A program made the position numbers and the translations under genes. 64,000 bases of DNA. Source: a gamma proteobacterium HTCC2207 (GTDB lineage: Bacteria > Pseudomonadota > Gammaproteobacteria > Pseudomonadales > Porticoccaceae). Numbering within the stretch: the first letter of the stretch is position 1; every line of letters starts with the position of its first letter. The stretch covers positions 1 through 64,000 of the forward strand of contig CH672397.1 of NCBI GenBank assembly GCA_000153445.1, read 5' to 3'. Shown here piece by piece: positions 1 through 7,500 of the stretch. The notes under the pieces are model-generated. The model made no database searches. It saw only the letters and a program-made list of their open reading frames with translations, and was not told where the DNA came from.

Positions 1-2
1 CC

Positions 3-1295
3 ACTGACGTGGACAGTGATTTGGTCACCTTTAGTGTTGATAGCACTGAGTTGGCGATCAGTTCGGGTGGTGTGCTGAGCTTTATTGCTGCGGCAGACTT
101 TGAAGCGAAAAGCGCCTATTCAGTAACGGTAACGGCCACTGATGGCACCAATACAGCGACCCAGATTATCGCGATAACCGTGACGGATGCGGATGAAGAC
201 GCACCTGTTATCTCGTCCTCGCCGGCGTTTAGCGCTGCTGAGAATCAGACGGCCATAGGCAGTGTCTTGGCAACTGATGCAGGGTCTTTGAGCTTTAGCA
301 TCTCCGGTACCGAGTTGGCGATTAGTTCAGAGGGTGTGCTTAGCTTTGTCTCTACACCAGATTATGAGACTAAAGCGACTTACACCGCCACAGTCACAGT
401 GACTGATGCGGGTTCATTGGCTACTAGTCAAAACATCACTGTCGCCGTAACCGATATTGACGATGTGGCGCCGGTGTTTACCTCCGAGGCTTCATTCAGT
501 GCGGCTGAAAATCAGACCTCTATCGGCACTGTAACAGCCACTGACGTGGACAGTGATTTGGTCACCTTTAGTGTTGATAGCACTGAGTTGGCGATCAGTT
601 CGGGTGGTGTGCTGAGCTTTATTGCTGCGGCAGACTTTGAAGCGAAAAGCGCCTATTCAGTAACGGTAACGGCCACTGATGGCACCAATACAGCAACCCA
701 GATTATCGCGATAACCGTGACGGATGCGGATGAAGACGCACCTGTGATCTCGTCCTCGCCGGCGTTTAGCGCTGCTGAGAATCAGACGGCCATAGGCAGT
801 GTCTTGGCAACTGATGCAGGGTCTTTGAGCTTTAGCATCTCCGGTACCGAGTTGGCGATTAGTTCAGAGGGTGTGCTTAGCTTTGTCTCTACACCAGATT
901 ATGAGACTAAAGCGACTTACACCGCCACAGTCACAGTGACTGATGCGGGTTCATTGGCTACTAGTCAAAACATCACTGTCGCCGTAACCGATATTGACGA
1001 TGTGGCGCCGGTGTTTACCTCCGAGGCTTCATTCAGTGCGGCTGAAAATCAGACCTCTATCGGCACTGTAACAGCCACTGACGTGGACAGTGATTTGGTC
1101 ACCTTTAGTGTTGATAGCACTGAGTTGGCGATCAGTTCGGGTGGTGTGCTGAGCTTTATTGCTGCGGCAGACTTTGAAGCGAAAAGCGCCTATTCAGTAA
1201 CGGTAACGGCCACTGATGGCACCAATACAGCAACCCAGATTATCGCGATAACCGTGACGGATGCGGATGAAGACGCACCTGTTATCTCGTCCTAG
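3..1295 (+). CDS. Cadherin-like repeat adhesin, 5'-truncated, ends abruptly
   Basis: The reading frame is open from the first bases of the window, so the start lies upstream. The visible 430 residues are alternating cadherin-like or Ig-fold modules of about 90 residues (type A with AENQTSIGTVTATD, type B with AENQTAIGSVLATD). Each ends in the calcium-site-like DxDxxAPV linker typical of cadherin-type bacterial adhesins. Such proteins are usually secreted or surface-bound and act in adhesion. The frame closes at TAG 1293-1295, exactly where the repeat sequence is lost (expected ISSSPAF, seen ISS-stop). No C-terminal secretion or anchoring module precedes the stop. The gene is therefore probably broken at its 3' end, or joined to unrelated DNA by recombination or misassembly. 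The family assignment is good; the full architecture cannot be seen. Confidence 0.75.
   Translation, partial: TDVDSDLVTFSVDSTELAISSGGVLSFIAAADFEAKSAYSVTVTATDGTNTATQIIAITVTDADEDAPVISSSPAFSAAENQTAIGSVLATDAGSLSFSISGTELAISSEGVLSFVSTPDYETKATYTATVTVTDAGSLATSQNITVAVTDIDDVAPVFTSEASFSAAENQTSIGTVTATDVDSDLVTFSVDSTELAISSGGVLSFIAAADFEAKSAYSVTVTATDGTNTATQIIAITVTDADEDAPVISSSPAFSAAENQTAIGSVLATDAGSLSFSISGTELAISSEGVLSFVSTPDYETKATYTATVTVTDAGSLATSQNITVAVTDIDDVAPVFTSEASFSAAENQTSIGTVTATDVDSDLVTFSVDSTELAISSGGVLSFIAAADFEAKSAYSVTVTATDGTNTATQIIAITVTDADEDAPVISS
4..1292. repeat. 537-bp near-identical tandem repeats (2.4 copies)
   Basis: The segment beginning CTGACGTGGACAGTG recurs at 4, 541 and 1078, a 537-bp period equal to 179 codons or two cadherin-like modules. 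Copies differ at only a few silent sites, for example GCGACCCAG versus GCAACCCAG and GTTATCTCG versus GTGATCTCG. The third copy is cut after TCGTCCT at about 1292. The near-identity suggests recent duplication or gene conversion. Confidence 0.95.
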
Positions 1296-2066
1296 CCAGC
1301 TAACATTCTAAGCTGGTTCGTAAGGGCCGTTAAGAACAAATCGCGTCTTGGCCCGCATTAAGGCCTCGATCATCACCTTGAAGGGAGCGTCGTGTTGGGC
1401 AGCCACACTGTGCATTCGATCATCCTCGAGACGGCTGGTCGTCGACGGGTAAGGCCTGTCGTTGCCGCGAACCGGCCCCTTACTTGGTTATATATGCACC
1501 ATTAAGGTGCAGCAGGGATCAGAGGATTCGGATTCCAGGCATGAGTCCATCCTCACTAATGTTTTTCAATGTGAGCACATTGGTCATTTACTTGTTTTCC
1601 AAATGACTTGTTTGAAACACGATTTTACCCGGGAAATAGTTGAGTAGTGGTGAGTCCATATGGTTAGTCTAGCTTCCAGTGTAGGGCCACATTCTAGGAC
1701 AGAAGTGGTAGGTTACAATTTATTCCAACGCCGGGGGTGGAGACGGAGACAGCGGACTTATCGTATCTATTTCACGATTGTGGCAAGTCATGTTTATATA
1801 TACGTGCACATTGCAAGTGTTGCCTCACTCGTGCCATGGCGCATGGCTCACGTTAATGCTCCCCTCACTTTTTTTATGTCTTTGGTCCCAAATTACTGAT
1901 GATCCTACCTACAGCGAGAGAAGGCTCAAATAATTGATTGTTATCCCTGTGAAGCACTAGATGCTAGAGAGTAAATCACGGTAGTTCAGAGATGATACAG
2001 GTGCAGCCAATTCGCCAGTCCATGGGTAGAGGTTATATAGCCCACAATCGGATCTGGTCCATTTAA
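1296..2066. other. Unexplained DNA between two adhesin fragments
   Basis: I see no convincing gene in this roughly 770-bp stretch. All frames are broken into short pieces without ribosome binding sites. The longest suggestive piece is a minus-strand open frame from 1487 to 1308 (59 codons, no start, ending DAPFKVMIEALMRAKTRF...GPYEPA-stop), which may be a gene remnant that I cannot identify. No terminal inverted repeats or target duplications of an insertion sequence were seen. The segment separates two coding regions with related cadherin-like modules, so it may be a deletion scar, a decayed insertion or an assembly join. Confidence 0.5.
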
Positions 2067-2150
2067 TCCACAAACTGGAAATCGGCCCAGATTCTACCAT
2101 ACCTTGTTATCGATTTACGTGTCAAAGCAATATCATGCTGGTCACGCTGG

Positions 2151-4580
2151 TTGTTACCGAAGCCATCGAAGAGTGCTGGTACCTCAGCTTCTGGCGCCTC
2201 AGTCACCGATGATATGGCCCATGAAGCGATTCTTGATGCACTGTCCAAAATCGTTATTGAAACGATTAAGGTTCAGGAAGGTAAGCAGAGTAATCACATT
2301 GGTCATGTCTCACCTCCTGGTGCAGGTCTTTCAGATGAGGAAAAAAGAGCCGCTCAGGATGAGTTGAAGCTGAATCTAGCTGATAGAGAACATCTTGTAG
2401 AGTTGTTTGAGTTTCTTGATGAAGATGCAGCAAGTGGCCATTTACGTGATGCCTTGGAGGCTATAGGGGCCGATGTTCCTGTAGCAGTGCTAACGGCGAT
2501 CACTGACAAGACCTCAGAAATCATTAGCAATATTGCCATGGAGTTTGATGGACATGGTGAAAATGACTTTAGCTCTGCTGAGACACATATTACGTCACAT
2601 CTGAAGCATGATGCTGCTGAAGAAATCTTCGCTTTCGCTAAAGGCTATCGTGCGTATTACGATGCGACTAACGACAGTAGCTTCACCGGTGTCCAACCGG
2701 GGGACTTTCTGACTTTAGACGGTCCGACAGGTATTGAGGAAGCTCGGGCGTTAATTTTGGTTGAAGTTGAAGAGCATGCGCAGGACAAGATTACGGATAC
2801 AGATGGTGACGGTATCTTTGATTTACTTGATCCCGATGATGACAACGACGGTGTTGCTGACATTGATGATGCGTTTCCACGCGATGCCAATGAGAGTTCC
2901 GACAGCGACTCTGATGGTGTAGGCGATAATGCAGATACCTTTAGATTGTCAAACGCAGCAGTCACCTTGACTGACTATTATCCACTCGATGGCTCAACGG
3001 TTACCAATACTCTCGATTACACCGTTGTGGGTAATATGGCCAAGGTTGATTTACGTGCAGCGCCGCTGAATCTGACCAATATGCAAAACGCTATTTACGG
3101 AGGTGATTTCAAAGCGCCTGTGATTAGCTTCGGCCTAGCAGCTCTCCCAACTGGTTCAGGCAGCGAGACTCTGACTATCGCTCTAGTGGATGGTGTTGAT
3201 TCGTTTGTCGATTCAGGTGAGCGGCAGGTTTATGTGAGCCTAGATATTGATTGGGAGTCTGATGGCAACACTGCATCGGTGATCATTCCGCAGCAGTCTG
3301 TGAATGCTTATTACAAGACTTCAACAGGCGTTCAGATCGATGTCCAGGTGACAAATGTTGGCGCCGATGTGCTGAAGGTTAGCGCTGCTGGAGCAAATAA
3401 TCCTGCGACACTTGAGGTTAAGTTACTGTCTTTGATCAGCCAGCTCAGCGCCTTGCCTCTCGCAGATATCCTAGATATCGGCGTCTATCACCTAGATGTG
3501 ATCACTTCACTGCCGCTGAATGCGCCATCTGGGGAATCTGTTGATGGGATAAGCGCCATTGTTGAAATCACCGATGGCTTTAAACTGTCTAGTTCTTCGG
3601 TCAAGCTTGAAGACATCAACCCGCAGGACGGATCGGTGGTTGCAAGCAGTCATGAAGCTACTTTAGCTGATGGATTTTTGACAGTTGATATGCGCTCTGC
3701 CCCGCTAAGCTTATTGAATATAGAGAAAGGGCTCTACGGTCTTGACTTTAAATCGCCGAAGCTTGTGTTAGGTCTTGGCTCTATTCCTTCTGGAAGCGGC
3801 ACCGACACAGTCACTATTAATCTCACCGATGGCACAGATGCAGACCGAGATAATGGCGAGCGTCAGGTCTCGGTCAAGCTCGATATCGAATGGGATGCCT
3901 ATGGCACGTCCGCCGAGATTACAGTGCCTGCGCAGAATCTGTCAGCATCCTATCTGACTCGTGACGGGGTTAAGGTTGATATTGCTGTGGTCAATGCTGA
4001 CCTAGATGTTTTGACGGTAACGTCAGCTGGTGCCGGGTATCCCGCCACCCTAGAGTTCAAACTACTGTCTCTTATTGCTAAGTTGAATGGCTTACCGCTT
4101 GCGGACATTTTATCTGCTGGTGTCTTCCATATTGACGTGATTACCTCTATGCCACTGATTGATCCGTCTGGTTTGGCAGTTGACGGTGTCAGGGCGGTTG
4201 TTGCAATTGTCGATGATGTGGTTCCTGTATTCACTTCAACGGCCGCGTTTAGCGCTGAAGCGAATCAGACCACCGTCGGCACTGTTACGGCTATTGATGT
4301 TGAGGGCTCGGATGTTACCTATAGCGTTGCAGGCTCCGACTTTACGGTTAGCGCAGACGGAGTGGTTAGCTTTGTTTCGGCTCCGACATACGAGGCCAAT
4401 TTAACCTACAGCACCACAGTCACTGCCACTACTGGCGAGCGAATTTCGACTCAGACAATCACCGTAACAGTGCTTCAGGGACCTGCTGATCCGGAGGAAC
4501 CTGATGATACAGATGACTCTGATGCTTCAGATGAAGGATTTGTTTTACCGAAAGAAATCAAAGTTATTGAGGCCAAGTAA
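2151..4580 (+). CDS. Calcium-binding adhesin-like protein, probably lacking its N-terminus
   Basis: The listed start is a TTG without a ribosome binding site. The frame is open back to 2067 with no ATG, GTG or signal peptide, so this is probably the C-terminal part of a larger protein. With TTG as residue 1, residues 1-210 are an acidic helical region. Residues 215-262 hold thrombospondin type 3-like calcium repeats (TDTDGDGIFDLLDPDDDNDG). Two copies of a domain of about 200 residues follow at roughly 265-475 and 480-690, with shared features PLNLxN, GxDFxxP and DSGERQVxVxLDIxW. A cadherin-like module lies at 690-775, then an acidic Asp/Glu tail ending VLPKEIKVIEAK. The gene ends 4 bp before the next CDS, and the two proteins share the 200-residue domain, so they probably act together. 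An extracellular adhesive role is inferred. Confidence 0.65.
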   Translation: MLPKPSKSAGTSASGASVTDDMAHEAILDALSKIVIETIKVQEGKQSNHIGHVSPPGAGLSDEEKRAAQDELKLNLADREHLVELFEFLDEDAASGHLRDALEAIGADVPVAVLTAITDKTSEIISNIAMEFDGHGENDFSSAETHITSHLKHDAAEEIFAFAKGYRAYYDATNDSSFTGVQPGDFLTLDGPTGIEEARALILVEVEEHAQDKITDTDGDGIFDLLDPDDDNDGVADIDDAFPRDANESSDSDSDGVGDNADTFRLSNAAVTLTDYYPLDGSTVTNTLDYTVVGNMAKVDLRAAPLNLTNMQNAIYGGDFKAPVISFGLAALPTGSGSETLTIALVDGVDSFVDSGERQVYVSLDIDWESDGNTASVIIPQQSVNAYYKTSTGVQIDVQVTNVGADVLKVSAAGANNPATLEVKLLSLISQLSALPLADILDIGVYHLDVITSLPLNAPSGESVDGISAIVEITDGFKLSSSSVKLEDINPQDGSVVASSHEATLADGFLTVDMRSAPLSLLNIEKGLYGLDFKSPKLVLGLGSIPSGSGTDTVTINLTDGTDADRDNGERQVSVKLDIEWDAYGTSAEITVPAQNLSASYLTRDGVKVDIAVVNADLDVLTVTSAGAGYPATLEFKLLSLIAKLNGLPLADILSAGVFHIDVITSMPLIDPSGLAVDGVRAVVAIVDDVVPVFTSTAAFSAEANQTTVGTVTAIDVEGSDVTYSVAGSDFTVSADGVVSFVSAPTYEANLTYSTTVTATTGERISTQTITVTVLQGPADPEEPDDTDDSDASDEGFVLPKEIKVIEAK

Positions 4581-4584
4581 GAAA

Positions 4585-7500
4585 ATGAAATTATTCAAAA
4601 ATCTACTGTTATTGTGCTCTGTTATCTCGCCGGCCGTTATCGCTGCGCCGTTTGAAGAGGATAGGCAAAATTTTAACGTTGAAGGGCAGGTTATCAACCA
4701 AGCCCTAGACGGTATGAATTTCCTTCTGTGCATGGCGTCAGCTGTGCGGCCAGATGCCTTTGTGAATGACGGTGCTTATCTGGCTACGCTGTATGCAGAT
4801 GATTGTGACTCCGCCGCAGACGCATCATCGGAAGCGTCCGCAGCAACCCCGACCAGTTCCTCATCCGCTACAACGGCCTCGTCGGCAACTGCGACCACTG
4901 TTAGCGCCAAGGCGGCAGATCCTGCTGTTGCCAGTGTAATCCGCGACGGCGATATGATCGAAACCTCTGTTTGGATTGATATAGTTGACGAAGAAACGGA
5001 TCTGCCGGCAAGTGTATTTATGGGTGTTTCTCAAAGCGGTGGTGTCAGTGAAACCTCACCCAATGGCGATTTCGCGATTAACTACAGTGTTAACCTTCCT
5101 GAAGCAGGACTTGAGGGTATAGGTAGAGATGGCGGCTATGCCGAGGTTTTTGAAGACACTCTTAAATATAGAGACTGGCATGGAGAGGACAATATTGTAA
5201 AAAAGAATCTGCCGAATGGGGATTCTGAAGGTGTTTATTCTTATCGTGAAGGTCGTGGCTCAGGGCTTGAGCTTGGCTTAACGTACCAGTACTACATAAG
5301 TGTGTTAGATAAGGCATATTGTTTGAAGCTCCTTGAGGTAACGCTATACCCTGATGGCGGAGACGAATATTTTATTACAGATAGCTTGGATCAATACCCG
5401 GAATACGACTTGTCGCTCGATGATGAATGCTTCAGCACCGATGTGTCTAAAGCTCAGCGCAATGTCCACAGATATGGTGTGTATATCAATGGCGGCGCGG
5501 ACGATGGCCAACGATTAGCAAGTAACCAGGGTGGCTTCCCGCTCTACAGCGATGTCATTAATACTGAGGGTAAAGAGCAGCGTATTCACGCTTATGCAGA
5601 TTACTGGGGCGTTTGGGTAGAGCCTGAAGGTCGAGCTTTAATCAACGAATCAACAGAGTTTAAGCGTGAAACTTTTGATGAAAATGCCGGTGCTAGTGAG
5701 GTTACCTATAATCTTTCTGCGACCGATATTCGGATCGAAAAACGTGAGACATCTTACTTAGCATTAAATGATCTTGATGGGTTAAGTGTCGCTATGTACG
5801 TCGATGACGAGTGGTGGAGTGCGGAATTTACGTCGCTTTTCGGCGCAGCACCGACGTTTCAAGAGTACGAGGGAGTATTTGAAAAAGAGGGTGCGGAAGA
5901 TGGTTCTGGCCAGTTTGTATTTACCACGGGAATTAGCTTTCTCAACGGTTATGAGACTGAGTCGCTAGACACTCCTATTACCTTTAGCCTTGCCCAATGG
6001 CAGGAAAAAATGGTCAAGGAATATGGCACTATTTCTGATGACTGGTACTTCAAAGAAGTTCGGCAGATGGGAGTTTGGTCTCATGATACGCGCCAGTGGT
6101 ACGACATATCCTCAGAAGCGATGACGTCACCAAATTCGGCAACATTTGAAGCAGGTGTGCGTACAGAAAATATGTCGACTGTCTCGCCAAGTGATATCAC
6201 TGAGCCACTTTATTGTTTCCGCGACTGTGTAGACGGTCAGCTGGTTCAGGAGTCGTTCACCCAAGCAGTAGCTGAAGGTGTAAGTTCTGTAGATAGCCCC
6301 TTTGCTGATGTTGGTTCCTACCTCAAGGAAGACGTATCGGTTAGTGTTGTTAATAGTCAATGGGCGACGATCAGCGATGCAACCGATGAGTTTTACCTAG
6401 CGGATTATGACCTTGAGACAGTCGGTTTCAAGTTGGGCGAAGCTGGTGGTGTAGCCACTGACTTTCTCAATGGCGATGTCACTGCAAAAAATATTCAGCG
6501 GCTTGCATTTGATGTTTTAGAGAACGTTTACGAAGAGGGCGAAGAGTCGTATCTGACTGCGCGTTATTATCTGGAAGGGGATGGTTTTAGTGCCAACAAC
6601 TTAAATAAGTTATTGTCGTTTGATCCGGCGGACCCAGGCGTTATGCCGATTCTAAACTTTGATTTGGTGTCCATACCAGCAACTGGTACCTCTGGATCAA
6701 TGCCGATATCTGTTGGTCTTGAGAACGTGGATACGGGTAGAGCGCTTGAAGCAGAGGTAATGGTTGATTACGCTGCTACTCCAACTGGATTTAGCCTGAC
6801 CATTGCAAAGGGCACAACCATAGGCCTTATGTATTTTGGCGATAATGGTGTTGAGATAGAACTAGACTACACCAGTGGTAAAGACTGGGACTTCGCAACT
6901 GCATCTGGCATCTCCGGTCTGAGCATTAATTTTTTCCAATTACTTGATGGGACTTCTGGTCAAAACCCGCTTACGGATATTGGCGTCGATGATTTCTTCA
7001 ATACCGAATTCGGTTATCAGGCGAGTGTTACCCTGGGTAACGATGATTTAGGAGTCGAACTTCTGGGACAAGAGGGTGCTGGGTCGGTTCAGGCAGTCTC
7101 TCTATACTTTAGAGTTATCGAAGACGAGTGGATAACTCGCACCGAGACTTATAATAAGGGTGACTACTTTGAGGGTGTGCTAGCTTCAGATGCGTATAAA
7201 TACTCTTTGGTTTCTGGTGAAGTGCTGGACCCCAATTCAGTTAAGCTGACCAAAGGCTCTATTGCCGCTGCGGCCTTTGCCGAGCTTGATGACCCCAATA
7301 GCTTACTGCAGAACGTCAGCTTCACAAATGCTGACGGCTGGGAGCAATCTTTAGCCTGGGGAATTCGTACTGGTCAGCTTGTTGCTGAGTCAGATCTTGC
7401 TTTGATGGAGTGCAAGAAGATTGGCGAAGCTCAGCAGTATCAGTTCCACCCAGTTTTTGGAACAGATCCATCGACGCTGCGTTATTGTGAATCTCGAATT

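Noticed and set aside
1660-1899. 79-codon ORF in the adhesin gap
   Set aside because: No ribosome binding site, irregular composition and no recognisable motif.
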